A DNA stretch of 64,000 nt from Blastococcus xanthinilyticus (GTDB lineage: Bacteria > Actinomycetota > Actinomycetes > Mycobacteriales > Geodermatophilaceae): NCBI RefSeq assembly GCF_008124835.1, contig NZ_VNHW01000003.1:310001-374000 (forward strand). Reading direction: 5' to 3'. Position 1 is the stretch's first letter. The number at the start of each line of letters is the position of its first letter. A program made the translations under genes and the position numbers. Shown here in pieces: positions 44,627 to 53,237 of the stretch. Below the pieces are notes generated by a model. That model did not search any database and was not told the DNA's origin. It saw nothing but the letters and a program-made list of their open reading frames with translations.

Positions 44627-45787
44627 TCAGCTCCACACCTCCGCGGCGGTCTCCACCACCAGGTCCAGCTTGGCCTGCTGGTCGTCCAGGGTGAGCGCGT
44701 TCCCCTCCACCGTCGAGGAGAACCCGCACTGCGGCGACAGGCACAGCTGCTCCAGCGGCACGTACCGGGCGGCCTCGTCGATCCGCCGCTTGAGGTCGTC
44801 CTTGGACTCCAGCTCGGGACGCTTCGTCGTCACCAGCCCGAGCACCACCCGCTTGCCCGGCGGCACGAACCGCAGCGGCGCGAAACCGCCGGAGCGCTCG
44901 TCGTCGTACTCGAGGAAGAAGCCGTCGACGTCCAGCCCGCCGAAGAGCGCCTCGGCGACGAAGTCGTAGCCACCTTCGGCCACCCACGAGGAGCGGAAGT
45001 TGCCCCGGCACAGGTGCGTGGTCACGGTCAGGCCCGCCGGCCGGTCGGCGAGCGCGGCGTTCACCTGGCGGATGTAGCGCTCGTGCAGGTGCTCGGCGTC
45101 CCGCCCCTGGGCGGCGATCTCGGCGCGCTGCGCGGGATCGTTGAGGTAGGCCAGGCTGGTGTCGTCCAGCTGGAGGTACCGGCAGCCCCGCGCGGCCACG
45201 CCCCGGATCTGGTCGGCGTAGGCCGCCGACAGCGCCGCCCAGAAGGCGTCCTCGTCGGGGTAGACGGCCGGGTCGATCGAGGCCGCTCCCCCGCGGTAGT
45301 GGACCATCGAGGGCGACGGGATGGTGAGCTTCGGCATCTGCTCCGGCGCCGCGACGCTCCGCAGGTGGTCCAGGTGGTCGCCGAAGATGGGCTCGCCGAT
45401 CGACACCGGCCCGTCGACGTGCAGGCCGGCCGGCGCCCAGTCGATGGTGCCGTCGGCGTTCTTGAAGTGCACCGGCCGCCCCTCGCCGTCGACCCGGCTT
45501 ATCCCCTCGATGGCGTAGATGAAGTCCATGTGCCAGGTGGCGCGGCGGAACTCCCCGTCGGTCACGGTCCGCAGCCCGGCGTCCCGCTGCATGCGGACGG
45601 CGTCGGCGACGGCCTCGTCCTCGACGGCGCGCAGCTCGGCGGCGTCGATCCGCCCGGCCGCCCGGTCGGCGCGGGCGCGGAGCAGCCGCTCAGGGCGCAG
45701 CAGGCTGCCGACGTGGTCGGCGCGGAAGGGCGGCCCCGACGGATCCCCCGGGGTGCCGGGAACGGGGCGGTCGGCCGGACTGAGCAC
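44627..45787 (-). CDS. Short MetE-like (cobalamin-independent methionine synthase family) methyltransferase
   Basis: A 386-residue single-barrel protein of the YxjG/YxjH-like 'core MetE' type, lacking the N-terminal barrel of MetE. Zinc ligands are visible: His and Cys in TTHLCRGNF and the distal Cys in LSPQCGFSS; FRADHVGSLLRPE is the family N-terminus. The methyl donor of such proteins is uncertain; a folate or another methyl carrier is possible. GAGGAGAC precedes the GTG at 45787. Its position among O-demethylase genes suggests it could move methyl groups from 5-methyl-THF to a thiol. Confidence 0.85.
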   Translation of the reverse strand: MLSPADRPVPGTPGDPSGPPFRADHVGSLLRPERLLRARADRAAGRIDAAELRAVEDEAVADAVRMQRDAGLRTVTDGEFRRATWHMDFIYAIEGISRVDGEGRPVHFKNADGTIDWAPAGLHVDGPVSIGEPIFGDHLDHLRSVAAPEQMPKLTIPSPSMVHYRGGAASIDPAVYPDEDAFWAALSAAYADQIRGVAARGCRYLQLDDTSLAYLNDPAQRAEIAAQGRDAEHLHERYIRQVNAALADRPAGLTVTTHLCRGNFRSSWVAEGGYDFVAEALFGGLDVDGFFLEYDDERSGGFAPLRFVPPGKRVVLGLVTTKRPELESKDDLKRRIDEAARYVPLEQLCLSPQCGFSSTVEGNALTLDDQQAKLDLVVETAAEVWS

Positions 45788-45854
45788 TGCGTCTCCTCGT
45801 CGTCGTCGCATGCACGCCGGGGCGCGCGTCGGCGCTCATCGTGCCCGGCGGGAA

Positions 45855-45893
45855 CCGGCCCGGTTCCGGCGGGATCCGCCGGAACCGGGCCGG
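45855..45893. terminator. Hairpin terminator after the tannase gene
   Basis: A perfect 18-bp inverted repeat (45855-45872 with 45876-45893) with loop GAT, 20 bases past the tannase stop. The design is the same as the fxsA/rbpA terminator. Confidence 0.75.
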
Positions 45894-45912
45894 GGTCATC
45901 CGGCTGCTGCCG

Positions 45913-47514
45913 TCACGGCTGGCGCAGCTCCATCCGGGTGGCCGGCACGCACCGGTACCGGCCCGCGTCACCCGGGTCGCCCCGGCCGACGAACCGGGCC
46001 ACGTAGGGGTACATGCAGATCGGCCGCTCGCCGCCGTCGGCGGTCACCGCGTCGAGGGTCTTGGGCGGCCGGTTGTCCTCCACCCACGTGACCAGCGCGC
46101 TGAACGGGTCGCTCGGCTGCGCCCCGGCCCCGCCTCCGCAGTGCCCCACGCCCGGTGCGAGGAACAGCCGCAGCACCTGCCGGGTGCGGCCCGGGCCGAG
46201 CTCGTCCTCGACCCGCTCGAAGTAGTCGATCGTGCCCTTCACGGTGACGCCGAAGTCGGCGAGGCCGTGCCACATGAGGATCTTGCCGTGGTTCCTGCGG
46301 AACTCCGACAGGTCCGGGTCGCTCGCGCCCATCATGTCGCCGTACCGCGCGACGGCCTCGTCGAACAGCCGCTCGAACTCCGGGTAGTCGATGGTCCGCC
46401 AGTCCAGCTCCGGGTCGTCGGCCACGAAGTACCGCAGCCACCAGATGTCGTAGATGAACGGGTTGCCCACCAGCCGGCCGGTGTCCGGGTCCAGGGTCAC
46501 GTCGTGCAGGCCCGCGTAGGGGGCGCCGTAGGGCAGCCCGTACCAGAGGAAGCGGCCGTCGGTGCCCCGGGGCCCCTCGTGGCTGCGCTGCATGACCGCG
46601 ACGTCCTCGGCGGTGATCACGCCGCACGGGGTCTCCGTGCCGACGAGCGTCGCGAGGTCGAAGTCGCAGGCGAAGGGGTCGCCGATGACGCCGTCCACGA
46701 TGCCGTCACCGACGGTGTCGCACGCCTCGACCGCCGCCGCCAGCGCGGTCTCGAACTTGCACGCCGGGACCGGGTTGTCCTCCTGGAGCATGACGATCTG
46801 GCCCCAGATCTGGCCCGTCTGCATCTCCGGGAAGTTGATCACCGGTGCGCCGGCCAGGATGCCGTCGTAGTCGTCCGGGTACTTCTGCGCCTCCATGAGG
46901 CCCTGCCGGCCGCCGGTGGAGCAGCCGTTCCAGTACGAGTACGCCGGGTCCTGCCCGTAGTAGGCGGAGATCACGGCCTTGGCGGTGACCGTCATGTCGT
47001 GCACGCCCTCGTGCCCGAAGTCCTCCCGGGCGGCCCAGTCCGGGGTGCCGTCGGGGTTGAGCCCGAAGGTGCCCGCGGAACCCTCGTGCCCGGCGTCCGT
47101 GGCCGCCGCGGCATAGCCGGCGGTCAGGGGCGCGATCAGGCGCTCGGCGCTCCCGCCGGAGAAGCCGCCGCCGCCGACGCCCTGGAAGCGGCCGTTCCAG
47201 GTGTCCTGGGGCAGGTACACCCAGACGGTGACGACGCCGTCGTCCTCCGGGTCCTCGACGGTGAGGGTGACCCGGCAGGAGGCCGGGGTGGTGGCGTCGC
47301 CGGCGTCGGGCACCGCCGCCGTGACGGTCGTGCCCGGCAGCTGCAGGTCCGCGAGGTCCGCGCAGGCCATGACCGGGGGAACCGGCTGCGGCTCGCCGCC
47401 CCGGGGGCCGGGCGCCGCCTGCGCGGTGGGGGCGATGAGCACGAGGCTCGACGCCGCGGTGGCCAGGGCCGCGAGCGTCGCGCGCCCGTGTCCCCGGTGT
47501 GGACGTGATCGCAT
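45913..47514 (-). CDS. Secreted tannase/feruloyl esterase family protein
   Basis: A 533-residue exported esterase. The signal peptide is clear (MRSRPHRGHGR then ATLAALATAASSLVLIAPTAQAA). The family's CS-D-HC catalytic arrangement is present: Cys198-Ser199 in NGCSTGGRQG, Asp in WHGLADFGV and His-Cys in GVGHCGG. Such enzymes release gallate from galloyl esters or ferulate/other hydroxycinnamates from plant polymers. The adjacent gallate-type catabolic genes make galloyl or related ester hydrolysis attractive, but the substrate is inferred. GGAGGAG lies eleven bases before the ATG. Confidence 0.88.
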   Translation of the reverse strand: MRSRPHRGHGRATLAALATAASSLVLIAPTAQAAPGPRGGEPQPVPPVMACADLADLQLPGTTVTAAVPDAGDATTPASCRVTLTVEDPEDDGVVTVWVYLPQDTWNGRFQGVGGGGFSGGSAERLIAPLTAGYAAAATDAGHEGSAGTFGLNPDGTPDWAAREDFGHEGVHDMTVTAKAVISAYYGQDPAYSYWNGCSTGGRQGLMEAQKYPDDYDGILAGAPVINFPEMQTGQIWGQIVMLQEDNPVPACKFETALAAAVEACDTVGDGIVDGVIGDPFACDFDLATLVGTETPCGVITAEDVAVMQRSHEGPRGTDGRFLWYGLPYGAPYAGLHDVTLDPDTGRLVGNPFIYDIWWLRYFVADDPELDWRTIDYPEFERLFDEAVARYGDMMGASDPDLSEFRRNHGKILMWHGLADFGVTVKGTIDYFERVEDELGPGRTRQVLRLFLAPGVGHCGGGAGAQPSDPFSALVTWVEDNRPPKTLDAVTADGGERPICMYPYVARFVGRGDPGDAGRYRCVPATRMELRQP

Positions 47515-47790
47515 GGGCGTGGTTCTCCTCCGGGACGTTCGGACGGGTCCGTCGAGCAGTCCGACGGCGCCGACGCGCTGGCCGGTCGAGCCGTGGGCTT
47601 CCGACGGGGCAGATCCTCACCGGACGGTGACGTGGGCCACAGGCCCGCCCGTCGCAGGCCGTCCGCGACAAGCGTCTCGGATGCCGTTCCGGGCGCCGTC
47701 CGGGCTTGCCGGTACCGGCGCGACCCGGGCAGCCTGGCCCGGACGGCGCCGCCGCAGGCGGCGCCTCCCCCGCCGGCACTCGGAGGACCA

Positions 47791-48417
47791 GTGGCCCAGA
47801 TGCATGCCCGATCGACCACCATCACGGGCGACCCCCGCTCGGTGGAGGAGGCGGTCGCCCACGTGCGGGACGACGCCATGCCGACCCTGGAGCGGGTGGA
47901 CGGCTGTGTCGGCCTGTCCATGCTGGTCGACCGGGGCACCGGCCGCTGCATCGTCACCACGTCCTGGCGGGACGAGGCGGCTATGCGCGCGAGCGAGGCG
48001 CACGTGCGGGCGTCGGCGGAGCGCACGGCCGCAATCCTCGGCGGCCGGCCGGAGCTGGAGCAGTGGGAGATCGCGGCGATGCACCGGGTGGACGAGGCCC
48101 AGGGGTCGTGGTCGCGGGTCACCTGGCTGCGCACCGCGCCGGACGCCGTCGGCCGCGCGGTGGACGCCGTCCGGCTGTCGCTGATGCCCAAGCTCGACGA
48201 CCTGCCGGGTTTCTGCAGCGTCAGCGCCATGGTGCGCCGCGCCGACGGGCTGACCGTGGCCGCGGTGTCCTACGACAGCCGCGAGCAGCTCGACCGGGCG
48301 GCCGAGGGTGCCCGGGAGTTCCGGGAGGAGTTCGCGCCGTCCATGGGGATCGAGACGGTGGCCACCGCCGAGCTGGAGGTGGCGATCGCCCACCTCCGCG
48401 TGCCCGAGACGCTCTGA
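47791..48417 (+). CDS. Tandem ABM-like (dimeric alpha-beta barrel) protein
   Basis: A 208-residue protein that looks like two consecutive antibiotic-biosynthesis-monooxygenase-type barrels: VEEAVAHVRDDAMPTLERVDGC...TTSWRDEAAMRASE and VGRAVDAVRLSLMPKLDDLPGF...VSYDSREQLDRAAE. Only some family members are enzymes (monooxygenases, haem or quinol related). GGAGGA is close to the GTG at 47791; an ATG at 47800 is an alternative start. It is divergent from the tannase gene and converges on ligJ. Confidence 0.72.
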   Translation: MAQMHARSTTITGDPRSVEEAVAHVRDDAMPTLERVDGCVGLSMLVDRGTGRCIVTTSWRDEAAMRASEAHVRASAERTAAILGGRPELEQWEIAAMHRVDEAQGSWSRVTWLRTAPDAVGRAVDAVRLSLMPKLDDLPGFCSVSAMVRRADGLTVAAVSYDSREQLDRAAEGAREFREEFAPSMGIETVATAELEVAIAHLRVPETL

Positions 48418-48426
48418 GCCCCCGGC

Positions 48427-48456
48427 CCGGTCCCGGGGCGGCCGCCCCGGGACCGG
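48427..48456. terminator. Perfect 30-bp palindrome between convergent genes
   Basis: The 30 bases are exactly self-complementary (half-site CCGGTCCCGGGGCGG). They lie ten bases after the ABM-like gene and 31 bases from the ligJ stop, so the hairpin can terminate transcription from both sides. Confidence 0.75.
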
Positions 48457-48487
48457 TGGTCGGGTGCCGGTGGTCAAGCGCCGGTGA

Positions 48488-49507
48488 TCAGCCCCGGGTC
48501 GCGGCGAGGCGCGGGTAGACCCGCCGGACGTTGCCCTCGAAGACCGCGGCCCGCGCCGCGTCGTCCAGCGCCCCCCTGGCGAACGCCGCCTCGACGTAGC
48601 GGCGGGTGTCGTCGTAGTGGTGGCCGGTCCGCTCGTCGATGCCGCGCACCGCCCCCACCATCTCCGAGCCGAACAGGATGTTCGGGATGTCGACCACGTC
48701 GAGCAGGAGGTCGATGCCGGGCTGGTGGTAGACGCAGGTGTCGAAGAAGACGTTGCCCATGACGTTGGCCTCGACCGGCGGCTGCCCGAGCATGTCGGCG
48801 AGCCCCCGGTAGCGCCCCCAGTGGTACGGCACCGCTCCCCCGCCGTGCGGGACGACCAGCCGCAGGCCGGGCAGGTCGGTGAACAGGGAGCCCTGCAGGA
48901 GCTGCATGAACGCCGTGGTGTCGGCGTTGATGTAGTAGGCGCCGGTCGCGTGGAAGGCCGGGGTCGCCGAGGCGGACACGTGCACCATGGCGGGCACGTC
49001 GAGCTCCACCATCGCCTCGTAGAACGGGTACCAGCTGCGGTCGGTCAGCGGTGGCGACGTCCAGAACCCCCCGCTGGGGTCGGGGTTGAGGTTGCACCCC
49101 ACGAACCCCAGCTCCTCGACGCACCGGCGCAGCTCGGCCTCCGACGCGGCGAGGTCGGCCCCCGGGAACTGCGGGAGCTGGCAGACCCCGGCGAACCGGT
49201 CGGGGAACAGCTGCGTCACCCGGTGGATCAGGTCGTTGCAGCGGCGGGCCCACTCCAGGCTCACCGCGGCGTCGCCCACGTGGTGCGCCATCGCCGAGGC
49301 CCGCGGGGAGAACAGGGTCAGGTCGATCCCCCGCTCGTCCATGAGCCGCAGCTGGCTGCCCTCGATGGTCTCCCGGATCTCGTCGTCGGTGATCGAGGGG
49401 TAGGCCGGCGGCGTGGCCCCGGCCTGCCACGCCGACACCTGCTGCTCCCGCCAGGCGGTGTGCGCTGCCGGGGCGGTGGTGTAGTGCCCGTGGCAGTCGA
49501 TGATCAC
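48488..49507 (-). CDS. ligJ: 4-oxalomesaconate hydratase (LigJ)
   Basis: Adds water to 4-oxalomesaconate to form 4-carboxy-4-hydroxy-2-oxoadipate in the gallate / protocatechuate 4,5-cleavage routes. The 339-residue amidohydrolase-fold protein resembles Sphingobium LigJ strongly throughout: IDCHGHYTTAP with metal His6 and His8, LTLFSPRASAMAHH, LNPDPSGGFWTSPPLTDRSW, His176 in PAMVHVS, PHGGGAVPYHWGR and Glu282 in GSEMVGAVRGID. The GTG overlaps the dehydrogenase stop (GTGA). It is the last gene of the catabolic operon. Confidence 0.95.
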   Translation of the reverse strand: MIIDCHGHYTTAPAAHTAWREQQVSAWQAGATPPAYPSITDDEIRETIEGSQLRLMDERGIDLTLFSPRASAMAHHVGDAAVSLEWARRCNDLIHRVTQLFPDRFAGVCQLPQFPGADLAASEAELRRCVEELGFVGCNLNPDPSGGFWTSPPLTDRSWYPFYEAMVELDVPAMVHVSASATPAFHATGAYYINADTTAFMQLLQGSLFTDLPGLRLVVPHGGGAVPYHWGRYRGLADMLGQPPVEANVMGNVFFDTCVYHQPGIDLLLDVVDIPNILFGSEMVGAVRGIDERTGHHYDDTRRYVEAAFARGALDDAARAAVFEGNVRRVYPRLAATRG

Positions 49508-50295
49508 GCCGCTCCCCCCTGGGCGTCGCGCAGCTGGGCGAGCAGGTCGCGGGCCGCCGTCGCGATCCGCGGCGCGACCCCGAGCTCGGTGAGCTGCTCG
49601 GCGGCCGCGGCCATCTCGTCGGTGCGGCGGCGGGCGTGCGCGTGGCTGCCGTCCACCAGCCGGTCGACGGTGTGCTCGTCGAAGGCCGCCAGCTCGGCGG
49701 CGATGTTGCCGCGCAGCCAGTCGCCGCAGCCGGCCGCCTCCGCCCCCTCCAGGGCCTCGACCACCGCGGCCGCCAGCCCCTTCCAGAAGACGCTGCGCAG
49801 CAGCTTCCGGGAGATCGCCGCCCCCGCCGGGCCCTCCTGGACGGTGACCTCCCCGCCGAACGCCCCCAGCAGCTCGGCGTACCGCTGCGCCCCCTCCCCG
49901 GAGACCAGCATCGGGGTGCGCACCCCGCTGCCCGGGACGACGCCCATCAGCGCCACGTCCACGACGGGCACCCCCCCGGCGGCGGCCCGCTCGGCGAGCC
50001 GGGCCTTGAGCCCGGGCGAGGCGGTGTTGCACTCGGCCCACAGGGTGCCCGGTCGCAGCGCCGGGAGGGCGTTCTCCAGCGCGACGGAGGCGTCGTGGGA
50101 GCTGTTGAGGCTGAGTACGAGGCCGGCGTCGGCGACCGCCTCGGCCTCGCTCCCCCGCGACTGCACGCCGTCGACGACGATGCCCTTGGGGTCGTAGCCG
50201 CGGACGTCGGCGCCGGCGGCGACCAGGTCGCGCGCGATCGCCGAGCCGGCCTCGCCGAGCCCGAGCACCGCGATGGGCACGAGGACCGCGCTCAC
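49504..50295 (-). CDS. NAD(P)-binding 6-phosphogluconate-dehydrogenase-like protein with DUF1932 domain
   Basis: A 263-residue beta-hydroxyacid-dehydrogenase-like protein. The Rossmann motif is VLGLGEAGSAIARDL, the substrate-site segment is ECNTASPGLKARLAE, VDVALMGVVPG follows, and the catalytic-Lys-like helix is ISRKLLRSVFWKGLAAAVVEA. It has a DUF1932-type C-terminal domain. It overlaps both neighbours by GTGA, so it belongs to the pathway. The standard LigC is of a different family (Gfo/Idh/MocA), and gallate cleavage needs no dehydrogenase. It might act on a protocatechuate ring-cleavage semialdehyde or a side product. Confidence 0.82.
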   Translation of the reverse strand: MSAVLVPIAVLGLGEAGSAIARDLVAAGADVRGYDPKGIVVDGVQSRGSEAEAVADAGLVLSLNSSHDASVALENALPALRPGTLWAECNTASPGLKARLAERAAAGGVPVVDVALMGVVPGSGVRTPMLVSGEGAQRYAELLGAFGGEVTVQEGPAGAAISRKLLRSVFWKGLAAAVVEALEGAEAAGCGDWLRGNIAAELAAFDEHTVDRLVDGSHAHARRRTDEMAAAAEQLTELGVAPRIATAARDLLAQLRDAQGGAA

Positions 50296-51284
50296 CAGGC
50301 CTTCCCCTCCGGGTCGGTCTCCGGCGTCTCCTCCCGCTCCGGCTCGACCGGAGGGGTGCCGTGGGTGTGGAAGGTGGAGATGGTCTGCAGACCCCAGGCC
50401 TGGCCCTTGGCCCGCTCCTCGGCGTTCCAGTCGATCGGCTGCCAGTCGGGGGCGAGGACCAGCCGGGCGGCGGGGTTGTCCAGCTCGATCCGGTTGCCGG
50501 CGGGCTCCCAGACGTAGAGGAAGAAGCTCTGCTGGATCGTGTGCTTGTGCGGGCCGGTCTCGATGTGGATGCCGTGCTCGAGCGCCAGGTCGGCGGCCCG
50601 GATGATGTCGTCGCGGCTGTCCACGGCGAACGACAGGTGGTGCAGCCGCCCGGAGGTACCGGTGTTGTCCCGGGTCCACACCGCGTCGTAGCCCTTGTTG
50701 GTGAACGTCGTCCAGCTCCCGGCGACGCCGTCGTCGAGGACGATCTGCTCGGTGATCATCCCGCCGAGCACGTCGACGGCGAAGTCCCGGTTGGCGACCG
50801 GGTCGACCCCGAGGTAGTTGATGTGGTCGATCCGGCGCACGCTCACCCCGCGCCCCGGATAGGCCTGCGCCTGGTTCTTCAGCGCCGGCTTCAGGTCCCC
50901 CTCCGCGCGATACCACTCGGTCTCGTAGTACACGCCCATCTCGTGGCCGTCGGGGTCGGTGAAGACGTAGACGGGGCCGTAGCCGGGATCGCCGTCCTGC
51001 CAGCCCTTCCCGAGCCCGGTCGCCTCGATGGCCGCGACCCGGCGCTGCAGCGCCTCGGGGCTGCTGGCCCGGAAGTTGGTGCGGCCCACCCCCGGCCGCT
51101 TCGCGGCGGTCAGCTTGATCGTGGTGTTCTCGTAGTCGTCCCAGGCGCGCAGGAAGACCGAGTCGCCCTCGGAGCCGTTCTCGGTCAGACCGAGGTACCG
51201 GACGAAGAAGTCCAGGCTCTCCTCGGGCTTGTGGGTGAGCAGCTCGACGTGGGCGAGGTGCGCGATGTCGTGCAGCGGCGGCAC
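50292..51284 (-). CDS. VOC-family (type I) extradiol ring-cleavage dioxygenase
   Basis: A 330-residue two-domain catechol-2,3-dioxygenase-like enzyme. The C-terminal domain carries the Fe(II) ligands His154 (RRIDHINYLG), His216 (RLHHLSFAVD) and Glu267 (PAGNRIELDN), plus acid-base His248 (GPHKHT) and Tyr258 (FFLYVWEP). These are the full type I signature. It sits between the dehydrogenase and the oxalomesaconate tautomerase, with GTGA coupling, so its product should be oxalomesaconate or a close relative. A gallate, 3-O-methylgallate or protocatechuate substrate is inferred. GAGGAGACC precedes the GTG. Confidence 0.9.
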   Translation of the reverse strand: MPPLHDIAHLAHVELLTHKPEESLDFFVRYLGLTENGSEGDSVFLRAWDDYENTTIKLTAAKRPGVGRTNFRASSPEALQRRVAAIEATGLGKGWQDGDPGYGPVYVFTDPDGHEMGVYYETEWYRAEGDLKPALKNQAQAYPGRGVSVRRIDHINYLGVDPVANRDFAVDVLGGMITEQIVLDDGVAGSWTTFTNKGYDAVWTRDNTGTSGRLHHLSFAVDSRDDIIRAADLALEHGIHIETGPHKHTIQQSFFLYVWEPAGNRIELDNPAARLVLAPDWQPIDWNAEERAKGQAWGLQTISTFHTHGTPPVEPEREETPETDPEGKAW

Positions 51285-51324
51285 GGGGGTCTCCTCAGGT
51301 GGGGGTGGTGGCGGAGCGGGGGAA

Positions 51325-51378
51325 GGCTCGGCCCCGCGGGAGGGCTCAGCCGCGCGGGAGGGCTCGATCCCGCGGGAA
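51325..51378. repeat. Three 18-bp tandem repeats at the galD 3' end
   Basis: Units at 51325-51342, 51343-51360 and 51361-51378 share the pattern GGCTC-n-GCC-n-CGCGGGAG with two or three differences each. The stop codon of the tautomerase gene lies in the second unit, so repeat slippage would change its C-terminus. Confidence 0.75.
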
Positions 51379-52443
51379 CGCGAGGCCGTCGAAGAGCTTG
51401 CGGGCGGTGCGGACGACGCCGGAGCGGACCACCCGCGGCGGCGAGGTGGACCCGTCGACGACGACGTCGACCATCAGGTGCCCGGTCGGGTGCTCGACGT
51501 CGACCCGGGAGGTCCCGGCGGGCCAGTCGGCGGTGAGCTCGTGCCCGACGGCGCCGGGCAGCAGCATCCCGGTGACGACGCTGACGGCCCCGAGCACGCC
51601 GATCGAGGTGTGCGGGGTGACCGGGATGAACGACCGGGTGCAGACCTGGCCGCCGTCCCGCGGCGCGGAGAGCAGCACCGTCTTGGGCACCGAGGCCGTC
51701 GAGACGTCGCCCATGCCCATCAGCTCGGCGGCCTTGCGGCGGAAGGCGTCGACCCGCTCCAGCAGGGCGGTGTCGGCGGCCAGCTGCTCGTGCGGCTCGG
51801 AGCCGGTGAGCCCGAAGGACTCGGCGAGCACCAGCACGACCGGCATGCCGTTGTCGACGCAGGTCACCTCGACCCCCTCGACGGTGTCCCGCACGTTCCC
51901 GGTGGGCAGCAGGCTGCCGGTCGCCGACCCCTCCGTGTCGGTGAAGGCGAGCACCACGGGCGCCGCCGTCCCGGGCACGCCGGCGATCTCGACGTCGCCG
52001 CGGTACTCGGGCCGGCCCCCGGGCGTCGGGAACGTCGCGACCGCGACGCTGTCGGAGTTGACCATCCGGATCCGCACGCTGGTCTCGCCGTCGGCCGCCG
52101 CGACCAGGCCGCGCTCGACGGCGAAGGGGCCCACGCCGGCGAGGATGTTGCCGCAGTTCTGCGTGTCGCTGACCGTCGGCTGGTCGACGCCCAGCTGCAG
52201 GAAGAGGTAGTCGACGTCGGCCTCGGGGGCGTCGGACGGCGAGACGACCGCCACCTTGCTCGTGAGGGAGGTGGCGCCGCCCAGGCCGTCGATCTGCCGC
52301 GGGTCGGGGGTGCCCATCAGCCGGAGCAGCAGGTCGTCGCGCTCCGCCGGGTCCGCCGGCAGGTCGCCGGCCTCGAAGAACAGCCCGCGCGAGGTGCCGC
52401 CGCGCAGCATGGTGCAGCGGACCCCCGCGTCGTCGTAGCTCAC
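51346..52443 (-). CDS. galD: 4-oxalomesaconate tautomerase (PrpF/GalD family)
   Basis: Converts the keto form of oxalomesaconate to the enol form used by the hydratase. The 365-residue PrpF-family isomerase shows CTMLRGGTSRGLFFEAGDLP, PDPRQIDGLGGATSLTSKVAVV, TQNCGNILAGVGPFA and HPTGHLMVDVVV, characteristic of GalD/LigU. Methylaconitate isomerases (PrpF) share the fold, but the operon decides for oxalomesaconate. The start is GTG. The C-terminal codons lie in a tandem repeat. Confidence 0.9.
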   Translation of the reverse strand: MSYDDAGVRCTMLRGGTSRGLFFEAGDLPADPAERDDLLLRLMGTPDPRQIDGLGGATSLTSKVAVVSPSDAPEADVDYLFLQLGVDQPTVSDTQNCGNILAGVGPFAVERGLVAAADGETSVRIRMVNSDSVAVATFPTPGGRPEYRGDVEIAGVPGTAAPVVLAFTDTEGSATGSLLPTGNVRDTVEGVEVTCVDNGMPVVLVLAESFGLTGSEPHEQLAADTALLERVDAFRRKAAELMGMGDVSTASVPKTVLLSAPRDGGQVCTRSFIPVTPHTSIGVLGAVSVVTGMLLPGAVGHELTADWPAGTSRVDVEHPTGHLMVDVVVDGSTSPPRVVRSGVVRTARKLFDGLAFPRDRALPRG

Positions 52444-52513
52444 GAGTCCTCCTCGCTGCGCTCGTCGGCCGCGTTCGCGGGCTGCTGTGCCCCTGGTGAG
52501 CTCGCGAGCTCGC

Positions 52514-53218
52514 TCACGGCTCCCCCGCCGCGTACTCCGCGGAGCTCAGGTACTCGATGCCGAAGCCGGCCAGCTTGTCGCGGAGGCCGTACCGGTCGAG
52601 CCCGAGCTCGCCCTGCTGGAAGGCCGCCCGGGTGGCGTCCTCCTTGTCCACCCGGGCCTGCGCCGCGGTCAGCGCGCGGGGCACGTCGGCCCGCGGGACC
52701 ACGAGCACCCCGTCGTCGTCGGCCACGACGACGTCGCCGGGCCGGACGGTCTGGCCGCCCAGCACGACCGGCACGTTCACCGCACCGGCGGTCGCCTTGA
52801 CGGTGCCCTGCGCGCTGACCGCCCGCGACCAGGCGGGGAAGCCCATCCCGCGCAGCTCGGCGACGTCGCGGACGCCGCAGCCCAGGACCACACCGCGCAC
52901 GCCGCGCTGGGCCAGCGCCGTGGCGAACAGCTCGCCGAACAGCCCGTCGGTGGACGGCGAGGTGGTGGCCACCACCAGCACGTCACCGGGGCGGCACTGC
53001 TCCACGGCGACGTGGATCATGAGATTGTCCCCCGGCCAGCACAGCGCGGTGACCGCCGTGCCGCCGATCCGGGCACCCGGCCACGCCGGCCGCAGCTCCG
53101 GGCCCAGGAAGCCCACCCGGCCCAGGGCCTCGTGGACGGTGGCGACGCCGAACCCGCCCAGCCGGGCGGCGTCGCCCGCGTCGGCGCGCGGCGGATCGGT
53201 GACGACGACGTTCCTCAT
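52514..53218 (-). CDS. ligK: 4-carboxy-4-hydroxy-2-oxoadipate aldolase (LigK/GalC type)
   Basis: Cleaves 4-carboxy-4-hydroxy-2-oxoadipate to pyruvate and oxaloacetate, the last step of the pathway. The 234-residue RraA-fold aldolase has CWPGDNLMIHVAVE, the GCGVRDVAELRGMGFPAWSR segment with catalytic Arg-Asp, and VRPGDVVVADDDGVLVVPRA. The C-terminal extension (FQQGELGLDRYGLRDKL) is typical of HMG/CHA aldolases. The ATG has a near-ideal GGAGGT at five bases. The 70-base gap to galD contains the 14-bp palindrome GAGCTCGCGAGCTC. Confidence 0.93.
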   Translation of the reverse strand: MRNVVVTDPPRADAGDAARLGGFGVATVHEALGRVGFLGPELRPAWPGARIGGTAVTALCWPGDNLMIHVAVEQCRPGDVLVVATTSPSTDGLFGELFATALAQRGVRGVVLGCGVRDVAELRGMGFPAWSRAVSAQGTVKATAGAVNVPVVLGGQTVRPGDVVVADDDGVLVVPRADVPRALTAAQARVDKEDATRAAFQQGELGLDRYGLRDKLAGFGIEYLSSAEYAAGEP

Positions 53219-53237
53219 GCGGTACCTCCGTTGTCCC

